Shown here: positions 49,077 to 57,091 of the stretch, piece after piece
Layout of the letters: the number at the start of each line of letters is the position of its first letter
Numbering within the stretch: position 1 is the first letter of the stretch
Origin: Microlunatus capsulatus
GTDB lineage: Bacteria; Actinomycetota; Actinomycetes; Propionibacteriales; Propionibacteriaceae
Reading direction: 5' to 3'
DNA length: 64,000 bases
Assembly: GCF_017876495.1 (NCBI RefSeq)
Contig: NZ_JAGIOB010000001.1
Location: forward strand, 2,976,001 to 3,040,000
The notes under the pieces: model-generated
Databases searched by the model: none
The model's input: the letters and a program-made list of their open reading frames with translations, nothing else
What the model was told of the DNA's origin: nothing
Made by a program: the position numbers and the translations under genes

Positions 49077-50309
49077 GTGAACCCGACCCTGGTGGCGCTG
49101 GTCGCCCTCGTCGTCGGCCTCCTCCTGGGCCTGCTCGTGGCCCGGTGGACCCGGCGCGACCGCACTGCCGCCGTCGACCTGGACGCACCCGAGCCCCCGA
49201 CCCCGCCGCTGCCCGAGGGCGTCGCCGAGGTGCTGAGCGTGCTGCCGTCCTCCGGCGTCGTCGTCGGGCCGCACGACGAGGTGCTGGAGGCGACGAGCAC
49301 CGCCCGCAACCTGGGCCTGGCCCGGGGGAGCCGGGTGGCCATCCCGCAGCTGCTGGACCTCGTCCGCGCCGTCCGCCGCGACCGCGTCATCCGCACCACC
49401 GACCTCGAGGTCTCCCGCGGTCCGCGGGCGGCGTCGACCTTCCTGACCGCGCGGGTGGCGCCACTGGCCGACCAGCACATCCTCATCCTGGCCGACGACC
49501 AGACGACGACCCGGCGCACCGAGCAGACCCGGCGCGACTTCGTCGCCAACGTCAGCCACGAGCTGAAGACCCCGATCGGGGCGATCTCGCTGCTGGCCGA
49601 GGCCGTCGAGGACGCGGCCGACGACCCCGTCGCCGTCCGGCGCTTCGCCGGCCGGATGGGCGTGGAGTCGGCGCGGCTCACCGACCTCGTGGCGCAGATC
49701 ATCGAGCTGTCGCGGCTGCAGGCCGACGACCCGCTGCGCGACGCCGAGGTGGTCGACATCGACGAGGTGCTGGTCGACGCCGTCGACCGCTGCCGGGTCG
49801 ACGCCGAGCAGCACCAGGTCGCCCTGGCCATCGCCGGCACGGGCGGCACCCAGGTCCTGGGCGACGCCCGCCAGCTGAGCGTCGCCGTCGGCAACCTCGT
49901 CGAGAACGCCGTCGTCTACTCCGACCCCGGCGCCCGGGTCGTCGTCGCCGCCCACGTGCAGGCGGCCAGCGACGACGACTACGTCGAGATCACCGTCTCC
50001 GACAACGGCATCGGCATCCCGCCGGCCGAGGTCGACCGGATCTTCGAGCGGTTCTACCGCGTCGACTACGCCCGCAGCCGCGCCAACGGGGGCACCGGGC
50101 TGGGCCTGTCGATCGTCAAGCACATCGCGGCCACCCACGGCGGCGACGTCGCGGTCTGGAGCCGGCCGGGCGCCGGCTCCACCTTCACCATCAAGATCCC
50201 CGCGCACCTCCACGGTGCCGAGAGCCCGACGCCGGCCGACGAGGCCCCGGCGTCCGTCACCGCTCTGCCGGCCGCGGGCCGGCAGACCCCACGACAGGAG
50301 GTCCGATGA
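49077..50309 (+). CDS. senX3: Phosphate sensor histidine kinase SenX3/PhoR
   Basis: A 410-residue kinase with one N-terminal membrane helix (about 4-24, LVALVALVVGLLLGLLVARW), a degenerate PAS-like segment (about 50-145), a HisKA domain with phospho-accepting His161 in NVSHELKTPIG, and a HATPase domain with N box, DNGIGIPPAEVDRIFERFYR and GGTGLGLSIVKHIAA. One helix only, with almost no extracytoplasmic loop, so it senses from inside or through partners such as PhoU. TACGAT (49065-49070) lies six bases before the GTG. The stop overlaps regX3 by four bases. Confidence 0.94.
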   Translation: MNPTLVALVALVVGLLLGLLVARWTRRDRTAAVDLDAPEPPTPPLPEGVAEVLSVLPSSGVVVGPHDEVLEATSTARNLGLARGSRVAIPQLLDLVRAVRRDRVIRTTDLEVSRGPRAASTFLTARVAPLADQHILILADDQTTTRRTEQTRRDFVANVSHELKTPIGAISLLAEAVEDAADDPVAVRRFAGRMGVESARLTDLVAQIIELSRLQADDPLRDAEVVDIDEVLVDAVDRCRVDAEQHQVALAIAGTGGTQVLGDARQLSVAVGNLVENAVVYSDPGARVVVAAHVQAASDDDYVEITVSDNGIGIPPAEVDRIFERFYRVDYARSRANGGTGLGLSIVKHIAATHGGDVAVWSRPGAGSTFTIKIPAHLHGAESPTPADEAPASVTALPAAGRQTPRQEVR

Positions 50310-50983
50310 CGCGTGTGCTCGTCGTCGAGGACGAGGAGTCCTACCGCGAGGCCCTGGCCTACATGCTGCGCAAGGAGGGCTTCGACGTCATCGAGGCCGC
50401 CGACGGCACGGCCGGGCTCGCCGAGTACGACCGGGCCGGGGCCGGCATCGTGCTCCTGGACCTGATGATGCCCGGGCTGCCGGGGACCGAGGTCTGCCGC
50501 CAGCTGCGGCTCCGCGGGCCCGTGCCGGTGATCATGGTGACGGCCCGGGACTCCGAGATCGACAAGGTCGTGGGCCTGGAGCTGGGCGCCGACGACTACG
50601 TCACCAAGCCCTTCAGCCACCGCGAGCTCGTCGCCCGGATCCGCGCCGTGCTGCGGCGGGGGACCGACGTCGAGCTGGTGCCCGACGTCGTCGAGTCCGC
50701 CGGGGTGCGGATGGACGTCGAGCGGCACGAGGTGTCGGTGAACGGCGACCGGGTGAAGCTGGCGCTCAAGGAGTTCGAGCTGCTCGAGATGCTGCTCCGC
50801 AACGCGGGCCGGGTGATGACCCGGGGCCAGCTGATCGACCGGATCTGGGGCGCCGACTACGTCGGGGACACCAAGACGCTGGACGTCCACGTGAAGCGGC
50901 TGCGCAGCAAGCTGGAGGTCGACCCGGCCAACCCGCGCTACCTCGTCACCGTCCGCGGCCTGGGCTACAAGTTCGAGGGCTGA
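50306..50983 (+). CDS. regX3: Phosphate response regulator RegX3/PhoP
   Basis: A 225-residue OmpR-type regulator. The receiver (about 3-115) has the acidic pair EDEE, the phosphoacceptor Asp52 in VLLDLMMPG, Thr in VTARDSE and Lys in DYVTKPFSH. The winged helix (about 130-225) has TKTLDVHVKRLRSKLEVDPA and ends VRGLGYKFEG. The ATG at 50306 sits within the senX3 stop and has AGGAGG four to five bases upstream, so it is translated with senX3. It should read the PHO boxes found before phoU/senX3. Confidence 0.95.
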   Translation: MTRVLVVEDEESYREALAYMLRKEGFDVIEAADGTAGLAEYDRAGAGIVLLDLMMPGLPGTEVCRQLRLRGPVPVIMVTARDSEIDKVVGLELGADDYVTKPFSHRELVARIRAVLRRGTDVELVPDVVESAGVRMDVERHEVSVNGDRVKLALKEFELLEMLLRNAGRVMTRGQLIDRIWGADYVGDTKTLDVHVKRLRSKLEVDPANPRYLVTVRGLGYKFEG

Positions 50984-51059
50984 CGCCGGCCCCGGGCAGG
51001 TCGTCCGGGGCGGCGTCCGCTGGCGCGGCGACCCCCTCGCGCGGGGTTAGGGTGACCGG

Positions 51060-52019
51060 GTGACCGGCGAAATCACCGTATTCTCGGGCTCCGCCCATCA
51101 CGCGTTCGCGGAGGAGATGTGCTCCATCCTCGGGGTGGAGCTCTCCCAGACGCGGACGACCCGCTTCAGCAACGACTGCCTGCAGGTGCAGCTGCGCGCG
51201 AACTGCCGCCAGCGCGACGTCTACATCGTGCAGCCGCTGGTGCCGCCGGTGCAGGAGAACCTCATGGAGCTCCTGCTGATGCTGGACGCGGCCCGCGGTG
51301 CCTCCGCGGCGCACATCACCGCGGTGATCCCGCACTTCGCCTACGCGCGCTCGGACAAGAAGGACGCGCCGCGCATCTCGATCGGCGCCCGGCTGGTGGC
51401 CGACATGCTCGCCGCCGCCGGCGCCACCCGGGTGCTGACGATGGCCCTGCACGCCCCGCAGGTGCACGGCTTCTTCTCCGTCCCCGTCGACCACCTCAGC
51501 GCGGTGCTGGAGCTGGCGGCCCACTTCCGCCGCCAGGACCTCAGCAACACCGTCGTCGTCTCCCCGGACCTGGGCAACGCCAAGGTCGCCACCGAGTTCG
51601 CCCGCAACCTGGGCCTGCCCGTCGCGGCCGGCTCCAAGCAGCGCGAGTCCGACGACCGGGTGGTCATCGACCGGATCGTCGGTGACGTCCGGGGCAAGGA
51701 CGTCATCGTGCTCGACGACGAGATCGCCACCGGCGGCTCCATCGTCGAGCTGCTCCGGGTGCTGCGTCACGAGGGCGCCCAGCAGATCTCCATCGCCTGC
51801 ACCCACGGCCTGTTCACCGGCCCGGCTATCGAGCGGCTCAAGCAGGAGCCGGACCTGGCCGAGATCGTCACCACGAACACCGTGCCGCTGCCACCGGAGA
51901 AGCAGCTGCCGAACATCGTCACCCGGTCGGTGGCCCCGCTGTTCGCCGAGGCCGTGCACCGGATCCACGCCGGCGAGTCGGTCAGCAGCCTGTTCAGCGA
52001 CCGCGAGACCTACGGCTGA
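51060..52019 (+). CDS. Ribose-phosphate pyrophosphokinase family protein (divergent)
   Basis: A 319-residue protein of the PRPP synthetase family, which makes PRPP from ribose 5-phosphate and ATP. The double Rossmann-like phosphoribosyltransferase fold is evident (FSGSAHHAFAEEMCSILGVE at the start, PDLGNAKVATEFARNLGLPV in the middle). Active-site strings differ from the canonical enzyme: the flexible loop is YARSDKKDAPRISIGARLVA, and the PRPP loop is VLDDEIATGGSI, where the second Asp (DDxxDT) is Ala. It is therefore probably a second, specialised copy. TAGGGT (51048-51053) is six bases before the GTG: likely leaderless. Confidence 0.82.
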   Translation: MTGEITVFSGSAHHAFAEEMCSILGVELSQTRTTRFSNDCLQVQLRANCRQRDVYIVQPLVPPVQENLMELLLMLDAARGASAAHITAVIPHFAYARSDKKDAPRISIGARLVADMLAAAGATRVLTMALHAPQVHGFFSVPVDHLSAVLELAAHFRRQDLSNTVVVSPDLGNAKVATEFARNLGLPVAAGSKQRESDDRVVIDRIVGDVRGKDVIVLDDEIATGGSIVELLRVLRHEGAQQISIACTHGLFTGPAIERLKQEPDLAEIVTTNTVPLPPEKQLPNIVTRSVAPLFAEAVHRIHAGESVSSLFSDRETYG

Positions 52020-52085
52020 CGCTCCTCGACCCGGTCGGGAACGGCCGTCGGGCCCGAGGGCTCCACCGCGAGGACGGCACGCACC

Positions 52086-52111
52086 CCCGCGCCGGGCGGA
52101 CCCGGCGCGGG
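52086..52111. terminator. Terminator between prs-like gene and lpqE
   Basis: Perfect 11-base stem CCCGCGCCGGG (52086-52096) and CCCGGCGCGGG (52101-52111) with loop CGGA, between convergent stops at 52019 and 52120. Confidence 0.8.
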
Positions 52112-52119
52112 CGGAGCGG

Positions 52120-52785
52120 CTAGCCCGTCGCGCTGGGGCTGGGGCTGGGGGCGGCGCTGGTGCTGGGGCTCGGCGTCGCCGTCGGGTCCGGGACCGGGCT
52201 CTGCGGCTCGGCGCTCGGGGTGATGCTGACCTCGGTCGAGGGCGTCGCGCTGGGCGAGGCCCCGATGGAGGACCACTCCGGCAGGTTGCCGTCGACGATC
52301 GGGCAGTTGAGCGCCACCTCGCCGACGCCGTCGAACACCATCGTGACCGAGGCGGCGCCGCCGGCGACCAGCTGCGGCGCGGAGACCGTGATGAGCGGCT
52401 GGTTGGTCAGCACGACGAGCCGTCCGCCCGGCAGGTCCACCGGGGCGGGCACCGTGGCCGTGACCGACGGGGCCGGCGAGCCGGACAGCGGGGACGGCAC
52501 GACGGCGACCTCGGTGAGCGTGTCTCCGGTGCCGCTGACGATCGAGGCGCTGATGATCCCCTCGCCGTCGGTCTTCGAGACCACCACGAGGTTGCGGATC
52601 TTCAGCTCGTTGTCCGACCCCACGTCGAGATTGGTGCCGTCCGCCGGTGTGTAGGGCTGGGACGTCTGCGCGTCGAACCCGCAGCCCGCCGCGGACCCGA
52701 GGAGGCCGAGCGAGAGCACCGTCGCCGCCAGCGCCCGGGCGCCACGGCCCCTTGCTCGTCCCGCCGGACGCCTGTCTTGTGACAC
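52120..52785 (-). CDS. lpqE: LpqE-like lipoprotein next to carD
   Basis: A 221-residue secreted lipoprotein. Residues 1-34 are a signal peptide with an Arg-rich start and lipobox SAAGC (Cys35). The middle (about 45-170) is a beta-rich domain (LKIRNLVVVSKTDGEGIISA, LPGGRLVVLTNQPLITVSAP); the last 50 residues are Ser/Pro/Thr repeats of PSPSPS type, a wall-spanning or disordered tail. Mycobacterial LpqE lies divergent from carD in the same way, which supports the name more than any motif. The GTG at 52783-52785 is the best start. Function unknown. Confidence 0.78.
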   Translation of the reverse strand: MSQDRRPAGRARGRGARALAATVLSLGLLGSAAGCGFDAQTSQPYTPADGTNLDVGSDNELKIRNLVVVSKTDGEGIISASIVSGTGDTLTEVAVVPSPLSGSPAPSVTATVPAPVDLPGGRLVVLTNQPLITVSAPQLVAGGAASVTMVFDGVGEVALNCPIVDGNLPEWSSIGASPSATPSTEVSITPSAEPQSPVPDPTATPSPSTSAAPSPSPSATG

Positions 52786-52986
52786 GAGGTCGACTCCCGC
52801 CTGCCTGAGGTAACACCTTGCTCTGCTGGACACTGCCCGCAGCCTATCGAGTCGGCCGGGGTCCCTGCACCGGCTCACCGTCGCGCCGCCCCGGACGTGT
52901 CCCAGAGCACAGCCGACGCACATGGTCCGAGGTTTTGTCAAGCCTCGGCCTGGTCCCCGATGGGCCTCTGGCTAGCGCAAACGCCT

Positions 52987-53014
52987 CTTGGGTGAACCTG
53001 AGAGCGTGCTAAAC
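52987..53014 (+). promoter_or_regulatory. Probable carD promoter
   Basis: TTGGGT (52987-52992), 16 bases, then TAAACT (53009-53014), about 30 bases before the carD ATG, in the most A/T-rich stretch of the region. Fits a vegetative sigma promoter. GAAAGGGG at 53023-53030 is the likely ribosome site. Confidence 0.6.
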
Positions 53015-53043
53015 TTGAGGTCGCGAAAGGGGTACCGAACAAT

Positions 53044-53529
53044 ATGACCTTCACAGTCGGTGAGACGGTGGTCTACCCAAATCATGGGGCCGCCGTGATC
53101 GAGGACATCGAAACCCGTCAGATCAAAGGTGAGGACAGGCTCTACCTCGTCCTCCGCATCGTAGGGCAGACCGACCTGGTGGTCCGGGTGCCGGCCTGCA
53201 ACCTCGACCTCGTGGGGGTCCGCGACGTCGTGGACGCCGACGGCCTCGAGAAGGTGTTCAGCGTGCTGCGCGCCCCGCACACCGAGGAGCCGACCAACTG
53301 GTCGCGCCGGTACAAGGCGAACCTCGAGAAGCTGCACTCGGGCAACGTCATGAAGGTCGCCGAGGTCGTCCGCGACCTGTGGCGTCGTGAGCGCGAGCGC
53401 GGCCTCTCCGCCGGTGAGAAGCGCATGCTCGCCAAGGCCCGTCAGATCCTCACCTCCGAGCTCGCGCTGGCCGAGCGCGTCGACGAGGCCAAGGCCGAGA
53501 TCCTCCTCGACGAGGTCCTCGCGTCCTGA
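53044..53529 (+). CDS. carD: RNA polymerase-binding transcription factor CarD
   Basis: Essential actinobacterial factor that binds the RNA polymerase beta subunit and stabilises open promoter complexes, mainly at rRNA promoters. The 161-residue protein has the N-terminal RNAP-interaction (Tudor-like) domain [20 protein letters not shown] and the helical DNA-binding C-terminus ([20 protein letters not shown], with the conserved Trp that wedges the bubble edge). Strongly conserved in mycobacteria. It precedes ispF by 40 bases. ispD, which lies between them in M. tuberculosis, is missing here. Confidence 0.97.
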   Translation: MTFTVGETVVYPNHGAAVIEDIETRQIKGEDRLYLVLRIVGQTDLVVRVPACNLDLVGVRDVVDADGLEKVFSVLRAPHTEEPTNWSRRYKANLEKLHSGNVMKVAEVVRDLWRRERERGLSAGEKRMLAKARQILTSELALAERVDEAKAEILLDEVLAS

Positions 53530-53569
53530 GCCCCACCCGTCCGACCCCGAGCCGCGTGCGGGTCTGCTG

Positions 53570-54043
53570 ATGCAGATCCGCACCGGTATCGGGGTCGACG
53601 TGCACCGCCTGGCCCCGGGCCGTCCGATGACGGTCGCGGGGCTCCTCTTCGTCGACGAGGCGCTCGGGCCCGAGGGCCACTCCGACGGCGACGTCGTGGC
53701 CCACGCCGCCTGCGACGCGCTGCTGAGCGCGGCCGGGCTGGGCGACCTGGGCAGCAACTACGGCACCTCCGACCCCCGCTGGTCCGGGGCGGCCGGCGTC
53801 GCCTTCCTCACCGAGACCGCCGCCCGCGTGCGCGCCGCCGGGTTCGAGATCGGCTCGGTGGCCGTCCAGCTGGTCGGCAACCGGCCCAAGCTGGGCCCGC
53901 GCCGGGCCGAGGCCGAGCAGGTGCTCGGCGCCGCCGTCGGCGCTCCGGTCTCCGTGGCCGGCACCACCACCGACGGGCTGGGCCTCACCGGCCGCGGCGA
54001 GGGCGTCGCCGCCATCGCCACCGCCGTCGTCCACAAGGGCTGA
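53570..54043 (+). CDS. ispF: 2-C-methyl-D-erythritol 2,4-cyclodiphosphate synthase
   Basis: Fifth enzyme of the MEP isoprenoid pathway. The 157-residue length is right. Zinc ligands lie in GIGVDVHRL (Asp10, His12) and the loop [20 protein letters not shown] is diagnostic; [18 protein letters not shown] ends the protein. Typical trimeric enzyme. Normally fused to or next to ispD in many bacteria; here it stands alone after carD, so ispD must be elsewhere. The ATG at 53570 is the only good start near the fold. Confidence 0.96.
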   Translation: MQIRTGIGVDVHRLAPGRPMTVAGLLFVDEALGPEGHSDGDVVAHAACDALLSAAGLGDLGSNYGTSDPRWSGAAGVAFLTETAARVRAAGFEIGSVAVQLVGNRPKLGPRRAEAEQVLGAAVGAPVSVAGTTTDGLGLTGRGEGVAAIATAVVHKG

Positions 54044-54056
54044 CGCCGGCGCCCGG

Positions 54057-54076
54057 GTCCCGCCTGCGGGCGGGAC
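54057..54076. terminator. Terminator between ispF and the metallopeptidase
   Basis: Eight-base stem GTCCCGCC (54057-54064) and GGCGGGAC (54069-54076) with a TGCG loop, between convergent stops at 54043 and 54081. Confidence 0.6.
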
Positions 54077-54080
54077 GACC

Positions 54081-55175
54081 TCAGCGGACCAGGTTCGCCT
54101 TCGCCGTGTAGGTGTTGCAGGTCCCGACGTCCCCGCTGGCCAGCCCCGTCTGGCCCCAGTACTCGCGCGAGCGGGCGAGACCGTGGTTGCCCACGATCGA
54201 GGAGTCCCCGCTGACGGTGTCGTCGCCGACCGCCTTGTAGACGTCGAGGATGCCGCGGACGTCGGACTGCTCGATCCGCAGCGAGCCCGACACCGAGCGC
54301 ATGAACATGCCGGACAGGCAGTCGGCCTGCACCTCGAGCCGGCGCGAGAAGGCCAGCTCGGTCGCCTCGTCGCCGGCCTGCTGGCCCAGCGCCTGGGAGG
54401 AGATGAGGATCGCCGTCCGCGCCTGCAGCGCGTGGCCGAACTCGTGGGCCATGACGACGTCGGCGCCCCACTTGTCGCTGGCCACCACGGGGACGGCGTC
54501 GTCGAGCAGGTTGCTGTAGTAGACCTGCTGGTCGGCCCCGCAGTAGAAGGCGTTGACGCCGCTCTTGCCGCAGCGGGTGGTCACCTCCTGGCCGTAGACG
54601 GTCACCGTCGGCCGGACGATCTGGAAGCCGGCGCCCTCGACCGGCGGCTGCCAGACGCGCACGAGGCACTCCATGAGGCCGTCGAAGTGCTCCTCCAGCT
54701 CGCGGTCGCTGGCGCTGCCCACGTCGATCGGGTCGGCCTCGCAGCGCACCGGATCGGGCGCCGTCTGGTCGTAGAACGGGTTGGCCACGAGCAGCTGCTC
54801 GGCCTCGTCGTAGGTCTCGGGCTGCGGCAGCGCCGGCGGGCTCGTGTCCGGGGGCGGCACCTGGTAGCTGTCGTTCTGGTACGCGGTCTCGGTCGCGCCG
54901 CCGCCGGCGAGGTTGGAGACGGCCAGCGCGCCGACCATGAGCAGGCCGAGGACGACGCCGGTCATCAGCAGCGTCCGGATCGGGCTGCGGCGGCGGGGGG
55001 CCGGGCGACGCGGGCCCTGACCCGTCGGCTGGAGGCCGGGACGCCCGTAGGGGCTCGGCCCGCCCCAGCCCTGCTGCGGCGGCCCGTACGGGTTGTAGCC
55101 GTAGGGGTTCTGCCCGGCGGGCACCCCGCGGGGGGCGTTGCCGGGTGGCGGGGGTCCCCAAGGTCGCTGGCTCAC
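54081..55175 (-). CDS. Membrane-anchored neutral zinc metallopeptidase (YpfJ-like)
   Basis: A 364-residue protein. Residues 1-65 are Pro/Gly/Tyr-rich (NPYGYNPYGPPQQGWGG), then a basic patch and one helix (about 67-90, TLLMTGVVLGLLMVGALAVS), so it is a type II membrane protein with the enzyme outside. The peptidase domain has the zinc motif VVMAHEFGHALQ (HExxH) and a downstream third-ligand region RRLEVQADCLSGMF. Cys pairs suggest disulfides. Role in envelope maintenance is plausible but unproven. TAGGCT (55183-55188) lies seven bases before the GTG, so the mRNA is probably leaderless. Confidence 0.88.
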   Translation of the reverse strand: MSQRPWGPPPPGNAPRGVPAGQNPYGYNPYGPPQQGWGGPSPYGRPGLQPTGQGPRRPAPRRRSPIRTLLMTGVVLGLLMVGALAVSNLAGGGATETAYQNDSYQVPPPDTSPPALPQPETYDEAEQLLVANPFYDQTAPDPVRCEADPIDVGSASDRELEEHFDGLMECLVRVWQPPVEGAGFQIVRPTVTVYGQEVTTRCGKSGVNAFYCGADQQVYYSNLLDDAVPVVASDKWGADVVMAHEFGHALQARTAILISSQALGQQAGDEATELAFSRRLEVQADCLSGMFMRSVSGSLRIEQSDVRGILDVYKAVGDDTVSGDSSIVGNHGLARSREYWGQTGLASGDVGTCNTYTAKANLVR

Positions 55176-55301
55176 GGGGGTGAGCCTAACCGGGGGCCGG
55201 ACCGCCCGGGCGGGGGAAGGGCCGGGTCCCGAGCAGGACGCGGAGCAGAAAGTGCGCCGGTCGGCGGCGCGTGACCGGGCGGGGATGGGAAGGTTGTCCC
55301 C

Positions 55302-57014
55302 GTGCCTGACTCCTCTGCATCGACGACGCCCACCCGCCGCCGGGTCGGGGCGCTCCTCGCCACCTGCGCGGTGGCCGCCGGCCTGTGGGCCGGACCCCTC
55401 GCCGGTCCCGCCGCCGCGGAGGGCGCCGCCTCCCGCGTCGTCGTCGAGGGCGTCCTGGCCGAGGACGGGACCCTCGTGGTCACCGAGACCATCAGCTTCA
55501 CCGGCGCGCCGCCCGCGGAGGTCGAGCAGCGGCTCGAGACCCGCGAGGACCTCGTCGGCGACCGCCAGTACGTGCAGGAGGTCAGCGCCGTCACCGGCGC
55601 GACCGGCGGCACGGCGGCCACCCCCGCCGTCAGCACCGAGGACCGGTTCACCACCCTCACCCTGCCCACCGGCGGCGCGTCGGAGGTGACGCTCGGCTAC
55701 ACCGTGACCGGCGCGGTCGTGAACCTCGAGGGCGGCGAGACGGCCCTGCGGTGGCCGCTGCTGCAGGGGCTGAGCGCCTCCGTCGAGGAGTTCCAGGGCA
55801 CGGTGCAGATCCCGGGCGCCTTCAGCTACGTCAAGTGCACCGCCGGTCCGCCCAACTCCACCGTGCCCTGCGACGTGGCCTCGGCCGGCGTCGAGGACTC
55901 CCAGGTGCCGACGTTCCGCGACGGCCCGCGCGGCCAGGGCGAGGTCGTCGTCGTCGACATCGGCTTCCCGGCCGGCGCCGTCACGGCGAACGAGGTGGTC
56001 GAGCGTCGCTGGACCGTCGGTCGCGCCTTCTCCGCCGACCCGCTGCCGCTGGGCCTGGCCCTCGGCCTGCTGGTGCTGGGCGGGATCGCGCTGCTGGTGA
56101 TGCACCGGCGCCGCGGCGCCGACCAGACCACCGCCACCGGCGAGCTGGGCCGCGTCGCCGAGTTCGCCCCCGTCGCCGCCGGGCAGAGCGAGTTCCGCGT
56201 CGTCGACGAGATCCGTCCGGGCCACGTCGGCACGGTCGCCGACGAGCGCGTCGACCCGATCGACATCACCGCGACGCTGCTCGACCTCGCCGTCCGCGGC
56301 CACCTGCTGATCACCGAGCTGCCGCGCGAGACCGAGTTCGCCCGGACCGACTGGGACCTCACCCGGCTGGCCGGCGGCGATGACCTCAAGCCGTTCGAGC
56401 GGGCGCTGCTGGACGGCGTCGCCCCCGAGGGCGGCAACGTCCTGGTCTCGCAGATGGCGGACCGCGTGCACGCCTCGGTCGGCCAGGTCCAGGACCACCT
56501 CTACGACGAGGTCGTGGCCAACGGCTGGTTCGAGCGGCGGCCCGACGCCACCCGCAACCGCTGGACCCAGCTGGCGCTCTCGGGGCTGGTCGCCGCCGTC
56601 GTCGTCACCGTCCTGCTGGCCGCGTTCACCACCTTCGGCCTGATCGGGCTGGCGCTGATCGTGCTCGCGCTGGGCCTGGTCTTCGTCGCCCAGGAGATGC
56701 CGAGCCGGACGGCCAAGGGCTCGGCCCTGCTGGCCGGGCTGGGCGTGCTGCGCTCGGACCTGCTGAGCCAGCCCACCGGGCAGATGCCGCCGGGCCGGGA
56801 GCTGGAGGAGATCTCGCAGGTGCTGCCCTACACCGTCGTGCTGGGCGGCAGCGACCGCTGGCTCGACGCCCTGGTCGCCGCCGACACCGACGCCGAGGCC
56901 GACGCCACCGACCTGTCCTGGTACCACGGCCCGACGGGCTGGCACCTGCGCGACCTGCCCGACTCGCTCCGCAACTTCGTCACCACCCTGACGGGCAGCC
57001 TCTTCAGCCGCTGA
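55302..57014 (+). CDS. DUF2207 membrane protein
   Basis: A 570-residue secreted/membrane protein. A signal peptide (1-40, ending GPAAA) is followed by an extracellular beta-rich domain (about 44-245) of DUF2207, beginning SRVVVEGVLAEDGTLVVTET. One helix (about 247-268, GLALGLLVLGGIALLVMHRR) is followed by a cytoplasmic winged-helix-like part, then two adjoining helices (about 425-460) and a C-terminal cytoplasmic tail. Such proteins are common in actinobacteria but unassigned. GGAAGG stands about eight bases before the GTG. It is divergent from the metallopeptidase gene. Confidence 0.85.
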   Translation: MPDSSASTTPTRRRVGALLATCAVAAGLWAGPLAGPAAAEGAASRVVVEGVLAEDGTLVVTETISFTGAPPAEVEQRLETREDLVGDRQYVQEVSAVTGATGGTAATPAVSTEDRFTTLTLPTGGASEVTLGYTVTGAVVNLEGGETALRWPLLQGLSASVEEFQGTVQIPGAFSYVKCTAGPPNSTVPCDVASAGVEDSQVPTFRDGPRGQGEVVVVDIGFPAGAVTANEVVERRWTVGRAFSADPLPLGLALGLLVLGGIALLVMHRRRGADQTTATGELGRVAEFAPVAAGQSEFRVVDEIRPGHVGTVADERVDPIDITATLLDLAVRGHLLITELPRETEFARTDWDLTRLAGGDDLKPFERALLDGVAPEGGNVLVSQMADRVHASVGQVQDHLYDEVVANGWFERRPDATRNRWTQLALSGLVAAVVVTVLLAAFTTFGLIGLALIVLALGLVFVAQEMPSRTAKGSALLAGLGVLRSDLLSQPTGQMPPGRELEEISQVLPYTVVLGGSDRWLDALVAADTDAEADATDLSWYHGPTGWHLRDLPDSLRNFVTTLTGSLFSR

Positions 57015-57028
57015 GCCCGGGCTCGTCG

Positions 57029-57076
57029 ACCGCTCCCTGAGCCGGTCGACCGCTCCCTGAGCCTGTCGAAGGGCCG
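57029..57076 (+). repeat. Tandem copies of the dispersed repeat before phrB
   Basis: A degenerate copy (CTCCCTGAGCCGGTCGA, from 57032) and a full copy (CTCCCTGAGCCTGTCGAAGG, from 57052) lie between the DUF2207 stop and the photolyase promoter. This is the one place where the repeat sits directly upstream of a gene on the same strand. Confidence 0.7.
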
Positions 57077-57091
57077 GGTACGGTCGGGGCC

